NCBI RefSeq assembly: GCF_020833685.1
Contig: NZ_JACKZY010000002.1
Location: 806,001 to 870,000, forward strand
Length of the DNA: 64,000 bases
Direction: 5' to 3'
Source: Nitratireductor sp. B36
Lineage (GTDB): Bacteria > Pseudomonadota > Alphaproteobacteria > Rhizobiales > Rhizobiaceae
Both the position numbers and the translations under genes were made by a program. Below are positions 8,707 through 19,832 of the stretch, piece by piece. Below the pieces are notes generated by a model. The model worked only from the letters and a program-made list of their open reading frames with translations. It was not told where the DNA came from and did no database searches. Numbering within the stretch: the first letter of the stretch is position 1; each line of letters starts with the position of its first letter.

Positions 8707-10242
8707 TTAGGCGATGAAGTCCAGCACCAGAAAGATGCCGGCAGAAAGCAATGCGGCAGCCGGCACCGTGGTCACCCATGCTGCGACGATCGTGCGCACA
8801 TGAGCGCGGCGCACAAGTTTGCGTCGTGCAATCTCCTCGCGCGATGTCTTCTGCAACTCGATTTCCAGATCGTCATCATCGCTGGTTCCATTGTCCGTCT
8901 TGAGCCGAACGCCCTTGCGTTCGAGATAGGCACGGCGGCGTTTGGAATGCGCCGTGTACCACTCACGGAAAAAACCAACGCCGAAAATCGCGCCGACGGC
9001 TGTGTGTGTGGAACTGATCGGCAGGCCTAGGCCCGAAGCGATGATGACGGTTATAGCGGCGGACAGCGCGACGCAGAACGCGCGCATCGGATTGAGTTTC
9101 GTGATTTGCTCGCCGACCATGCGAATGAGCTTGGGCCCGAAAAGGACGAGGCCGATCGAAATGCCCGCGGCGCCGATGATCATCACCCAGAGCGGGATGG
9201 TGACAGTGGTGTTCACCGCGCTTTCGTGAACCGTGAAAACGATGGCGGCAAGGGGGCCCACTGCATTTGCAACGTCGTTGGCGCCATGGGCAAATGAGAG
9301 GAGGGCGGCCGAGATGACCAGGGGCACCTTGAAGAGGCTACGCAGAGACTGGTTGCGATTCTCCAGACCCTCAGATTGTGCATGCACAAACAGATGAGCC
9401 AGAAACCAGGTGACTGCGAAAAAGGCGAGGCCGATGATCCCGGCGCCTGTGCCGCTGACCGGAAAGACCTTTTTCAATCCTTTGAGCGTAAGGTAGGCGG
9501 CAAAAGCTCCCGCCATGATGGCGATCAAAAGCGGCAACCAGCGCCGCGCCGCCGAAATCTTGTCGTCCTGATAAATGATGGCGGTTTTGATGAAGGCGAG
9601 GAACAGCGCAGCGATAACGCCTCCGACCAGGGGGGAGACCACCCAGCTCGCGGCGATCTGCATCATCGTCGACCAGTCAACAGAGGAAAAACCTGCAGCA
9701 GCGATACCCGCGCCCATGACACCGCCGACAACTGAATGCGTGGTCGAAACCGGAGCGCCGATCCAAGTTGCCAGATTGATCCACAGTGCCGAGGAGATGA
9801 GAGCGGCCATCATGGCCCGAACAAATGCTTCGGGTGTTCCCACCGCAGCCGGGTCGATGATGCCTTTTGAAATTGTGTCAACGACATCGCCGCCGGCAAT
9901 AAGCGCTCCGGCGCTTTCGAACACGGCTGCAATAAGCAAGGCGCCGCCGAGAGTCATCGCCTTGGCACCGACAGCGGGTCCAACATTGTTGGCAACATCA
10001 TTGGCGCCGATGTTCAACGCCATGTATGCGCCGATGGCAGCCGCAGCAATGATGATGACGGCGCGTGGTTCACCGAAGGTGTAGGTGGCAGCGAAAATGG
10101 CGGTGAGTGCCAGAAAAAGCAGGCCGAGCCCCGGCGCGACCAGCCCGCGTGCGACGGTTGTCGTGGCTTCCTCTACGTGGACGAGCTTGTCGAGGTCCTT
10201 GTCGAGGGTCTGCTTGCGCGGGTTGGTGGCGGATTCGCTCAT
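8707..10242 (-). CDS. pit: Inorganic phosphate transporter, PiT family
   Basis: A multi-spanning membrane protein of 511 residues. It carries the duplicated PiT signature: GANDVANNVGPAVGAK in the first half and GANDVANAVGPLAAI in the second. Further family features are PVSTTHSVVGGVMG and PISSTHTAVGAI near the two halves and a hydrophilic cytoplasmic loop with many charged residues near the C-terminus. PiT carriers import phosphate, often as a metal-phosphate complex, with protons or sodium. I prefer the ATG at 10242, preceded by GGGAAAACGC, over an in-frame TTG seven codons earlier. There is no PhoU-like partner next to it. Confidence 0.93.
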   Translation of the reverse strand: MSESATNPRKQTLDKDLDKLVHVEEATTTVARGLVAPGLGLLFLALTAIFAATYTFGEPRAVIIIAAAAIGAYMALNIGANDVANNVGPAVGAKAMTLGGALLIAAVFESAGALIAGGDVVDTISKGIIDPAAVGTPEAFVRAMMAALISSALWINLATWIGAPVSTTHSVVGGVMGAGIAAAGFSSVDWSTMMQIAASWVVSPLVGGVIAALFLAFIKTAIIYQDDKISAARRWLPLLIAIMAGAFAAYLTLKGLKKVFPVSGTGAGIIGLAFFAVTWFLAHLFVHAQSEGLENRNQSLRSLFKVPLVISAALLSFAHGANDVANAVGPLAAIVFTVHESAVNTTVTIPLWVMIIGAAGISIGLVLFGPKLIRMVGEQITKLNPMRAFCVALSAAITVIIASGLGLPISSTHTAVGAIFGVGFFREWYTAHSKRRRAYLERKGVRLKTDNGTSDDDDLEIELQKTSREEIARRKLVRRAHVRTIVAAWVTTVPAAALLSAGIFLVLDFIA

Positions 10243-10357
10243 GCGTTTTCCCGTTTCTGCCAATGTGTCGCTGCGGGTCGAGCGTTCGGCGAAGAAGTCC
10301 GCCTCCGGTTAGGAAACTATGTTCCTCACGGCAAGGGTTGACGGCAAAAAAGGGGGC

Positions 10358-10876
10358 TCAGGCCGCGATTTCCCGTGGATTGTGAGCGAACTGAACAAGA
10401 AGCTCACCCAGGTCCGGCTCCTGGACAGCGGTGGCTGCGTCCTGCGGCGTGAACCATTGACGGGTTCGCTGCTTGCGTTCCGGCCATTTGGAACGCTCTT
10501 CCGTGACTTCGAGGGGAATGACGGCGACCTCGCAGGGCCATTCGACACCGGTTCCATCGAGCTTGTGATAATAAAAACGCCCGATTTCATTTTCACTGGC
10601 GCAGCCTCGCACGCCTGCTTCTTCGCGGGCTTCACGCTGCGCGGCCATGGCAAGGGTTTCTGAACCCTCCGGCCACCCCTTGGGCAGAACCCAACGACCA
10701 GTACCACGGCTTGTCACAAGCAGAATCTCGATGCCATTGCCATCGGCGGTCGCGCGCCACGGCAGGGCTGCAGCCTGCACACGGCGGGGGTTTCCGCCGA
10801 ACAGACGCCGGACCGTCTCGGTCAACCGCAAACGTGTGCCGTGAGTGAAAATCGCGCTTCTCCTTCGCCCGGACAC
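10358..10876 (-). CDS. NUDIX hydrolase
   Basis: The 172-residue protein has a complete Nudix box (GWPEGSETLAMAAQREAREE then AGV), preceded by GRWVLPKG. This arrangement resembles the DIPP-like group, which cleaves diphosphoinositol polyphosphates or dinucleoside polyphosphates, but substrate cannot be read from sequence. The start is uncertain. The GTG at 10876 has no good ribosome binding site, while GAAGGAGA lies a few codons inside the frame with only an ATT or a later TTG at suitable distance. The product may therefore be shorter by 8-15 residues. It is the last gene of the minus-strand run from cinA. Confidence 0.88.
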   Translation of the reverse strand: MSGRRRSAIFTHGTRLRLTETVRRLFGGNPRRVQAAALPWRATADGNGIEILLVTSRGTGRWVLPKGWPEGSETLAMAAQREAREEAGVRGCASENEIGRFYYHKLDGTGVEWPCEVAVIPLEVTEERSKWPERKQRTRQWFTPQDAATAVQEPDLGELLVQFAHNPREIAA

Positions 10877-11059
10877 GATGTGCCAGGAATTGCTTCTTTT
10901 CTACAAGTGACTGTTTCTACGCTTAATTTACGCGCCGAGCGGATCCAACCGCCGAACCGCTTATGCGCTCGAATCGTGGAACGCAGAAAGCCTGCTGGCA
11001 GACATAGTGAATTGGTGCCAAAAATCAAGGGTTTGGCGCTTTGATCGCGTCTGGAGTCA

Positions 11060-11773
11060 TCACTCGCTTGCCGGCTTCGGCGCCGTCCATCTTTCTTGAT
11101 GGAGATGCAATGCGAGATCGTCACGTTCCCGCCAGCCGCGTTTTTCGAGTTCGGGCCGTTCGTGAAAGCCACTCACGTGCCCGACACATAGATATCCTAC
11201 AAGTCGCAGCCGGTCGGGGATGTCGAGCACTGCCTTGACACGGTCTTCATGCAGTATGCTGACCCAACCCACGCCAATTCCTTCAGCACGAGCGGCAAGC
11301 CACAGGTTTTGTATGGCACACACCGTGCTGAAAAGGTCCGTGTCAGTCATGTGCGTGGCGCCGAGGACGACGGGACCACCGCGCTTGGGATCACTTGTGA
11401 CGCAGATGTTAAGGGGAGCAGACAGGATCCCCTGTAATTTGAGAGAGCGGTATTGAGCCTGCCGGTCGGCGGGAAAACGGATCGCAGCCTCCGCGTTTGC
11501 ATCGGCAAAGATCCGGGCTATGCGAGCGCGTGTTTCCTTGTCGCGTATCAGGATGAAGTCCCAGGGCTGGGAGAGACCGACCGACGGTGCCTGGTGGGCG
11601 GCCGTGAGCATGCGAGAGAGCGCTTCTTCGCAGATCGGGTCGGGAAGAAATTCGCCACGGACGTCACGACGGGTTGCTATGGCCCGATAGACAGCGTTCC
11701 GCTCCGCAGCTGCAAACGCTTCACCGGAGGTCAGGCCATCCACGGTATCGTGCTTCTTTGCTCCGTGCGACAT
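11060..11773 (-). CDS. bluB: 5,6-dimethylbenzimidazole synthase
   Basis: BluB cannibalises reduced FMN with oxygen to make 5,6-dimethylbenzimidazole, the lower ligand of cobalamin. The 237-residue protein has the nitroreductase-like fold with BluB hallmarks: RRDVRGEFLPDPI, AAHQAPSVGLSQPWDFI, SAPLNICVT, and EGIGVGWVSIL near the C-terminal third. It lies 21 nt behind gpt and is probably cotranscribed with it. The B12-dependent ribonucleotide reductase a few kilobases away is one consumer of its pathway. I see no cobalamin riboswitch in front. Confidence 0.94.
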   Translation of the reverse strand: MSHGAKKHDTVDGLTSGEAFAAAERNAVYRAIATRRDVRGEFLPDPICEEALSRMLTAAHQAPSVGLSQPWDFILIRDKETRARIARIFADANAEAAIRFPADRQAQYRSLKLQGILSAPLNICVTSDPKRGGPVVLGATHMTDTDLFSTVCAIQNLWLAARAEGIGVGWVSILHEDRVKAVLDIPDRLRLVGYLCVGHVSGFHERPELEKRGWRERDDLALHLHQERWTAPKPASE

Positions 11774-11794
11774 GCGGCCTTTCCTTCGCGCCGT

Positions 11795-12292
11795 TCAGCC
11801 GCGCTGATCTTCCGCGATCGGTTTCTGGTAGGAGAACCCCATATCCCAGGGGAAGTAGATCCAGGTGTCCTGAGAGACCTCGGTGACGAAAGTGTCAACA
11901 AGGGGGCGACCCTTTGGTTTGGCGTACACTGTTGCGAAATGCGCCTTGGGCATCATGGCGCGGACGATGGCCGCCGTTTTTCCCGTGTCAGTCAGATCGT
12001 CAACAATCAGGACGTTTTCGCCGTCTTCCTTCAAAAGCTCCGGATTGATCTCCTTCAGAACCTGAAGATCACCTTGCTCGGTGTAATCGTGATAGGAAGC
12101 GACACAAACCGTCTCGATCAGGCGAATGCCCAGCTCCCGCGAAATGACGGCAGCGGGCACCAAACCACCGCGCGTGATGCATACGATGGCCTTCCAGCCC
12201 CCATTTGCGCCAGCAAGCCGCCAGGCAAGCGCGCGCGCGTCACGGTGAAACTGGTCCCACGAGACGGGGAAGGCTTTTTCGGGAAGAGACAT
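11795..12292 (-). CDS. gpt: Xanthine (guanine) phosphoribosyltransferase
   Basis: This enzyme converts xanthine or guanine with PRPP into the nucleotide. The PRPP motif is [17 protein letters not shown], and the N-terminus ([20 protein letters not shown]) and C-terminus ([15 protein letters not shown]) match rhizobial Gpt closely. The ATG at 12292 gives 165 residues, the usual rhizobial length. Another ATG two codons upstream sits closer to the GGAG site, and a GTG further up is unlikely. It leads a likely gpt-bluB operon. Confidence 0.93.
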   Translation of the reverse strand: MSLPEKAFPVSWDQFHRDARALAWRLAGANGGWKAIVCITRGGLVPAAVISRELGIRLIETVCVASYHDYTEQGDLQVLKEINPELLKEDGENVLIVDDLTDTGKTAAIVRAMMPKAHFATVYAKPKGRPLVDTFVTEVSQDTWIYFPWDMGFSYQKPIAEDQRG

Positions 12293-12436
12293 CGGCATCG
12301 CACTCCATGGGCACATCAGGACGGCAGATCGGAATGCGCGGTGAATTAGCCGGAAAGGGATGTCGAACGCAAGCCCGACACCCGTCGAAGATGGATTTCC
12401 CGCCAGTCTGCAGTGGGCGCGCCAACCGGGCGGCGC

Positions 12437-13279
12437 TCAATGAGCCATGAAAGTTGGCACCGTCATGCTTTGCAGGATGGTGCGGGTGGCACCCCCGAAA
12501 ACGAACTCCCGCAATCTCGAGCGACCGAATGCTCCCATGACAAGAAGGTCGGCGCCGGTATCGGAGACGCGGTTGTCAAGAATTTCTCCGTGAGAAACAC
12601 CACCGGACTGCTCTACCTTGACGGTTACTTCGATCTCGTGACGGGCCAAAGCGGTGGCTATTGCCGTGCCGGCCATGGAGGCGTCGCGACGAGGTGTGTC
12701 CTGCGGATCGATGCAGAACACCTCGACACTGTCCGCTTCCTTCATGAAGGGCAATGCGTCGAAAGCTGCTCTTGCGGCCTGCCGGCTTCCATTCCAGGCG
12801 AGCAGAATTTTCTTGAACTCGGCTTCGCGCGCCTTGTGGATATAGGGCACGAGAAGGATCGGGCGCCCACTTTCAAAAAGAAGAGCCTCGACATTGGCTT
12901 CCATGGCCCCCGCGGCATCCGGATCGGTCTGCTGGGCAATGACAAGGTCAGCGCTGCGGGCGCTCTCAATGCCTGAAATGGCGGAATCGCCTGAGACACT
13001 GTCGAAACCGCGCCATTCATTGCCGACGCCTTCTTTGCGCGCACGCTCGTTGAAAAGATTGCGGATTACAGCGTGGCGGCGGCCGGCCTCCTCATGCATA
13101 TCCACACTCAGGTCGACCACAGGGCCTCCCATGGGTGAGGCCATGACCATCGGCAATGCCTCCGCGTGCAGCCCGATCACGTGGCTGCGGTGACGGGCCG
13201 CCAGAGGCAGGGCGAGATCGAGAACGCGGGGGGCGTCGGCTTCGCTTTGAAGAATCGCGAGAATGGTCTTGTAGCTCAT
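12437..13279 (-). CDS. Universal stress protein, tandem-domain type
   Basis: At 280 residues this is twice the length of a single UspA domain. The N-terminal half (YKTILAILQSEADAPRVLDLA) lacks a complete nucleotide motif. The C-terminal half starts near residue 155 (KKILLAWNGSRQAARA) and ends with GAFGRSRLREFVFGGATRTI, the Gly-rich ATP-binding motif. Such proteins are cytoplasmic and often stress- or anaerobiosis-induced; the molecular role is unknown. It lies between the cinA-like gene and gpt, with gaps of 76 and 144 nt, so cotranscription is possible but not certain. Confidence 0.88.
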   Translation of the reverse strand: MSYKTILAILQSEADAPRVLDLALPLAARHRSHVIGLHAEALPMVMASPMGGPVVDLSVDMHEEAGRRHAVIRNLFNERARKEGVGNEWRGFDSVSGDSAISGIESARSADLVIAQQTDPDAAGAMEANVEALLFESGRPILLVPYIHKAREAEFKKILLAWNGSRQAARAAFDALPFMKEADSVEVFCIDPQDTPRRDASMAGTAIATALARHEIEVTVKVEQSGGVSHGEILDNRVSDTGADLLVMGAFGRSRLREFVFGGATRTILQSMTVPTFMAH

Positions 13280-13355
13280 GTCAGCCTCCTTGGAGCTGCG
13301 ATGAAGTGCCTTCTCTATTCTTAACGCTTTCCCGGGCAGAAAGTTTTGCGCCAGA

Positions 13356-14108
13356 TCAACCTTTTACCACCTGCCTGTCCGGAATGGACGCGAGCATGCC
13401 GCGGATTGCATCCACGGCGGCTGTGAGTGCTGCTGTTGAGCGAGAACGAACGACGATTTCTGTCCAGAAGGTGCCGTCCTGATATTTTGGATAGGAGCCG
13501 ATGATGGTTTCAGGATGCGCGGCCTGGATTTCACCCAACGGGCCACCGATTGCGCCCTCGGGCAACGGGGAGGGCACAGTCTCGGAGATGAGCTTTGCGC
13601 CTGTCTTCAATGTGGGTATCACATTGTCGAGCATGGCCTGAAAAATGGCCGGAACGCCCGCCATCACATAAACATTTTCAACGCGGAAACCGGGCGCGAC
13701 CGAAATCGGGTTGTCGATGTGCTCTGCGCCGTCAGGCATGCGTGCCATGCGCTTGCGAGCCTGAGAAAACTCTATTCCGCGACGGGCGTAGTGATCTTCA
13801 AGAAGACGATAAGCCTTTTCGTCATAACCGCACGGCCGGTCGAAAGCACGTGCGATGGAATCTGCAGTGATATCGTCATGAGTCGGACCAATGCCGCCGG
13901 TGGTGAACACATAGGTATTCCGGGCGCGCAGCGCATTCACCGCTTCGACGATGGCCGCCTCGTCATCCGAGACGATCCGGACCTCCTTCAGATCTATGCC
14001 GACTGCTGTCAGCATATCCGCCAGGTGGCCGATGTTCCTGTCTTTGGTTCGCCCTGACAGGATTTCGTCACCGATGACCACCATTGCCGCCGTTACAAGC
14101 TCGTTCAT
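13356..14108 (-). CDS. CinA-like molybdopterin-binding domain protein
   Basis: The 250-residue protein has a MoCF-biosynthesis/CinA N-terminal type domain (AAMVVIGDEILSGRTKDRN, FTTGGIGPTHDDIT, APGFRVENVYVMAGVP) but lacks the C-terminal nicotinamide-nucleotide amidase domain of full CinA. Short forms like this are common in Rhizobiales. Related domains act in ADP-ribose pyrophosphate hydrolysis or molybdopterin handling, so the activity should be left open. It is the first gene of the minus-strand run. Confidence 0.88.
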   Translation of the reverse strand: MNELVTAAMVVIGDEILSGRTKDRNIGHLADMLTAVGIDLKEVRIVSDDEAAIVEAVNALRARNTYVFTTGGIGPTHDDITADSIARAFDRPCGYDEKAYRLLEDHYARRGIEFSQARKRMARMPDGAEHIDNPISVAPGFRVENVYVMAGVPAIFQAMLDNVIPTLKTGAKLISETVPSPLPEGAIGGPLGEIQAAHPETIIGSYPKYQDGTFWTEIVVRSRSTAALTAAVDAIRGMLASIPDRQVVKG

Positions 14109-14296
14109 TCTCCAGGATCCCTGTTGTCGAAAGAAGAGATAGACCTGTGCCCAAGCCAGGGCAATGGGTTTGAAACGGTGAACAGTGTGTCGGCTTTGGT
14201 GCGGTTTTTAGTGAACCAGACAAGGGTTACATCCGTTGGCATCGCAGGGTCGTGGTTGGCGACCGAAACCGAATTTGCAGCAAAGCGGAGCAGACA

Positions 14297-14896
14297 ATGA
14301 CCAAAATTCTGGTTCTTTACTATTCGAGCTGGGGGCATATGGAAGCCATGGCCCAGGCCGCGGCCGACGGTGCGCGGGAGGCCGGTGCCGACGTGACCAT
14401 CAAGCGCGTGCCCGAGCTGGTGCCGGAAGAGGTGGCAAAGAAGGCGCACTACAAGCTCGATCAGGAAGCACCGTTCGCTGAACCTCTGGAGCTTGCTGAT
14501 TATGACGGTTTCATATTCGGCATTTCGACGCGCTATGGCATGATGGCTTCGCAGATCAAGAACTTCCTGGATCAGACCGGCCCCCTTTGGGCCGAAGGCA
14601 AACTGATCGACAAGCCTGCGACTGTCATGTCTTCCACCGCGACGCAGCATGGTGGCGCCGAGATGGCGCTGGCTTCCACGCAGCTCGCTCTTCAGCATCA
14701 CGGGATGCTGATTGTGCCGCTCTCTTATGCCTATCAGGACCAGATGGGCAACGACACGGTTCGCGGTGGCGCGCCCTACGGCATGACCACCACCACGAAT
14801 GGTGACGGCTCTCGAATGCCTTCCGATCAAGAGCTCGAAGGCGCGAAGTTTCAAGGCAAACGGCTGGCCGAGATTACTGCGAAGCTGGCAGCCTGA
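14297..14896 (+). CDS. wrbA: NAD(P)H:quinone oxidoreductase, type IV
   Basis: The protein has 199 residues from the ATG at 14297, preceded by GCGGAG, the normal WrbA length. The flavodoxin-like FMN site shows [15 protein letters not shown], then [20 protein letters not shown] and [11 protein letters not shown], typical of WrbA. The enzyme reduces quinones by two electrons and protects against oxidative stress in the cytoplasm. It is divergent from the cinA-like gene and followed by a possible terminator at 14917-14953. Confidence 0.95.
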   Translation: MTKILVLYYSSWGHMEAMAQAAADGAREAGADVTIKRVPELVPEEVAKKAHYKLDQEAPFAEPLELADYDGFIFGISTRYGMMASQIKNFLDQTGPLWAEGKLIDKPATVMSSTATQHGGAEMALASTQLALQHHGMLIVPLSYAYQDQMGNDTVRGGAPYGMTTTTNGDGSRMPSDQELEGAKFQGKRLAEITAKLAA

Positions 14897-14916
14897 GAGA
14901 AGGTTTGGCTCACTGC

Positions 14917-14953
14917 GGGGAGGGGCGCCATGCGTGGTCCCTCCCTTTGTGTT
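14917..14953 (+). terminator. Probable intrinsic terminator of wrbA
   Basis: GGGAGGG and CCCTCCC form a 7-bp stem about 20 nt after the stop codon, followed by TTTGTGTTT. The loop of 14 bases is long, so strength is uncertain. Confidence 0.5.
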
Positions 14954-15031
14954 TATGAACAAGCGTATTCTTTGAAGAACATGCGTATCCCGCTTGATCA
15001 GCAGGGTTTCTACCGCTAGTCGTTGACGTGT

Positions 15032-15116
15032 GCGGACGTGGCGAAACTGGTAGACGCAGCAGACTTAAAATTTGCCGCCTTCGGGCTTGCGGGTTCGACC
15101 CCCGCCGTCCGCACCA
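15032..15116 (+). tRNA. tRNA-Leu (UAA anticodon)
   Basis: An 85-base type II tRNA with acceptor GCGGACG paired to CGTCCGC, a D arm with CTGGTAGACGC, an anticodon stem GCAGA/TTTGC around loop CTTAAAA, a long variable arm, T arm GGGTTCGACCCCC and an encoded CCA. The anticodon TAA reads UUA leucine codons. Confidence 0.97.
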
Positions 15117-15161
15117 ACAATCCAGCTGACGGTGGGTTTTGGCGAAACCGCAAGCGCTGTT

Positions 15162-17642
15162 TTACCAAGTGATGCTCAGGCCGAGATTCCCCTCGAATAT
15201 TTGCTTCTTCTCGCCACCGATGTTTGTGGTGTAATCGGCAGTTGCAAAAAGCCCGACCTGCTTGGTGAGGTTCGCGACAAGCCCTGCACCCAACTCCAGT
15301 GAGGTGCCTTCGAGCTCGGTTGCAACCGGATCCCCGCCGAAACGCAGGATGTGATCTGACGAGAATGTGTGCCAGAGATTGGCCTTGAGATAGGGTTTTA
15401 GGCTGCGACCACCCTCGGCCTGAAAATCTCCTTCCAGACGCATTCCCAGCCGCCCGGTTAAGACGTTGTCTGTATCGAATGTGACCGTCGAAAAACGGTC
15501 GTTCTGGTCGTCGAGGGAAAGGTGTTGCCAGATCAACTGGGCCTGCGGTTCCAGGCTCCAGCGATCGTGCACGACAATGGGGTAGCCTGCCTCTACAGAG
15601 GCCGCGATACCGGAACCATCCACATCAATGGCTTCGCCGGCGTCGGAGCGTGTCTCTCCACCAAACCAGGTGCCGAGCAAAACGCCATCCACATACCACC
15701 CATTGGGCGCAACATGCGTCCAGTAGCCGCCCACGCTGGTGCCATGGACATCGAGTTCGCCAACTGCCAGATCATTCCAGCCAATGGCCTGGCCTGTAAT
15801 GTCACCGTTCATGCGGGCGTGACTGATGAAAATACCCGCACGATCAATGTGCCCATCGTCGCTTTCGCGACCAATCAGGTCCTGGCCGATCTGGAAGCCA
15901 AACAAGTTCCCGTCAAAACCCTGGGCAACGGTGCCCTCCCATTTGCTCTCGACCGATTGGCCGAAGAGCCTGCTCCAGCTCGCGGGCAAAACCGCGTCAC
16001 CATTCTGGAGAAAAGGTTGTGCTCCACGCCTTTCATGAAACGTGCCAAGCGTGGATGCGGCCAAATGCTGAAGAACGGGAGGAACGGCGGAATAGGTTGC
16101 AACCTCCGGACGGTAAAGCGGTACCGTTTCGCCGGTCACCAGGGACGCGCCTGGGGTGGGCGGCGGTGTGACCGGCCCCGGAGCAGGCTCCGGCACAGAG
16201 GGCGAGGGGGTCGATGGGTTGACGACAGTCGAACGCAGATACCAGTTCTCCTGCGTCCCGGCGGAAACACCGCCTCTATAAAGCTGATATTCGAAGGCTC
16301 CGACCGCGACGCGGTCGTTGAGGGAGAAAGCTCCGGCTGCAGTCGTGCCGCTTCCGGTTGCTTCCACAACCATGATCCCATCCTGAACCGTGGCGCCACC
16401 ACTGCCGCCTGCGTTCACGATTGAAATACCGGTGGAACCGGTAGCGGTCCCCTCAGCAATCACAAGCTTGTCTGAAGGCGAGGCGTCGTCTCCCAGCACC
16501 GTGTTCAAAGAGAGGTTTCCACCATCTCCGACGTAATCGCCTGTGATCGTGAAAGTATCAGAGGCACTGTTCCCACCATTGGTCAGATCGATGGTGCCGG
16601 CATTGCGCACAATTGCGCGCTGGCCGGCGCCGAACGCATTGATGCCGCCATTTGCAGAGCCGCCGAACAGAGTGCTGGTTGCATCGATGTTCACGGTGCC
16701 GGTGCCCGTCCCACTGTCGCCGAGCGTGAGTGTTTCACCGCCCGCGAAGGTCAGCGCGGATGCTGCGTTTACATTGATGGTTTCAAGTGTCTGGAAACGA
16801 TCGGGGCTGCCAGTTACCACGCCTTCTAGGGTCAGATCGTCTGTGCCAAGGCCGCCGAAAAACCCGCTCATTCCGGCGAGATTGGTTTCGTTCAGGTTGC
16901 GAAGCGTGGCGGTATCGTCGTCGCCGCCCATATCCACATTTCCACCGATGCTTCCGCCGCCATCCCAAAGAAGCGTATCGGATCCCACGCTCAACCGGAC
17001 ATCCCCGCCTACAGAACCGCCAGTGATTGTGACGCGGTCCGTGCCTCCGCTGACGCTGATGTTGCCACCGATGGAGCCTCCGGACAGGATGATCGTGTCG
17101 TGCCCGAACCCGGCCACCAGATTGCCGTCAATCGTGCCGCCAGACATATCGAAAATGTTATTGGCGAGTTTCATATCGACACGACCGATGCGCCCACCGG
17201 TCATGACCGCTTCGTCGCCATCGTCAAAGTAGTTGACGATGTGACCTCCCGACATGAAGAACGTATCGAAATGTCCGCCCTGGTTCAGGCTGTCGATTTG
17301 GCCGCCAGTCATCCTGAAATCATCGATGCCGTCGCCTTGCTGCAACTGCCCGTTGATCTCACCTGAATGGACTTCGACCGTATCGACGTCAGGACCAAAA
17401 GTGACATTGCCATTAATGACGCCGGTGCCGCCAGCAGGCAGTGTCAGCGTGTTGTCGCCGGAAAGGTCCAGAACATCGCCCGTGTGCGTTCCGCTGTCAC
17501 AGACGAACACGTCGTTGCCGGCTGTTGGGACGAGAGTACAGGCGGCCTGGGCGTTGGAAACCGGCCAAGCCAAGAAACCTCCCAATGCGCTGCCCGACAA
17601 CAAGATTGCGGTTAATCGACCATTGAACGTGCGATAGTGCAT
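15162..17642 (-). CDS. Autotransporter with repeat-rich beta-helix passenger
   Basis: From the ATG at 17642 (GAGGGGGC upstream) the protein has 826 residues. It has a Sec signal ending near residue 33 (SNAQA), a passenger, a proline-rich linker near residues 480-505 (PSTPSPSVPEPAPG) and a C-terminal autotransporter barrel of about 270 residues ending in ITW, an aromatic terminus typical of outer-membrane proteins. Residues about 85-245 of the passenger hold about eight imperfect units of 19-21 residues built on (T/S)GG-x-I, for example RMTGGQIDSL, FMSGGHIVNY, DMSGGTIDGN and ILSGGSIGGN. This should form a beta-helix exposed at the surface. Function, adhesion or otherwise, cannot be told. Confidence 0.9.
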   Translation of the reverse strand: MHYRTFNGRLTAILLSGSALGGFLAWPVSNAQAACTLVPTAGNDVFVCDSGTHTGDVLDLSGDNTLTLPAGGTGVINGNVTFGPDVDTVEVHSGEINGQLQQGDGIDDFRMTGGQIDSLNQGGHFDTFFMSGGHIVNYFDDGDEAVMTGGRIGRVDMKLANNIFDMSGGTIDGNLVAGFGHDTIILSGGSIGGNISVSGGTDRVTITGGSVGGDVRLSVGSDTLLWDGGGSIGGNVDMGGDDDTATLRNLNETNLAGMSGFFGGLGTDDLTLEGVVTGSPDRFQTLETINVNAASALTFAGGETLTLGDSGTGTGTVNIDATSTLFGGSANGGINAFGAGQRAIVRNAGTIDLTNGGNSASDTFTITGDYVGDGGNLSLNTVLGDDASPSDKLVIAEGTATGSTGISIVNAGGSGGATVQDGIMVVEATGSGTTAAGAFSLNDRVAVGAFEYQLYRGGVSAGTQENWYLRSTVVNPSTPSPSVPEPAPGPVTPPPTPGASLVTGETVPLYRPEVATYSAVPPVLQHLAASTLGTFHERRGAQPFLQNGDAVLPASWSRLFGQSVESKWEGTVAQGFDGNLFGFQIGQDLIGRESDDGHIDRAGIFISHARMNGDITGQAIGWNDLAVGELDVHGTSVGGYWTHVAPNGWYVDGVLLGTWFGGETRSDAGEAIDVDGSGIAASVEAGYPIVVHDRWSLEPQAQLIWQHLSLDDQNDRFSTVTFDTDNVLTGRLGMRLEGDFQAEGGRSLKPYLKANLWHTFSSDHILRFGGDPVATELEGTSLELGAGLVANLTKQVGLFATADYTTNIGGEKKQIFEGNLGLSITW

Positions 17643-17893
17643 GTGCCCCCTCAAACCACTGGCATCACGACGCAGCTTTTTGTTCTGGTCGGCGCTCCTT
17701 CGGAATATCAGGACTCTAGAAGTGCCGTTTTTGAGTGCGTGGTGATGATCTATTGCAGTTCTACCAAGCTGCCCTTTGCTTGCCGAATCTTAGATACCGT
17801 TAATTTACAAAGATTAACGAGACCTAACTCGGCTTACAATTACTCTACGGCTGGATTTTTTTGCGCCTTGCATTTCCATTCGCAGTCTTCGGT

Positions 17894-19696
<1,803 letters not shown>

Positions 19697-19832
19697 GGCA
19701 GGCCTGTCGGGAGAATCGGGTGATTATTCTCTCATAACAGGTTTCGCCCAGCGCTGCAGACCGGGGAGGCGGGTGAGGTGCGGCAGCGCCGCACCGTGCT
19801 TTTTTGCGCACTTGTGGGCAGCAAAGACCTTT

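Noticed and set aside
11453-12349. Long plus-strand frame opposite bluB and gpt
   Set aside because: It is an antisense shadow of two well-recognised genes.
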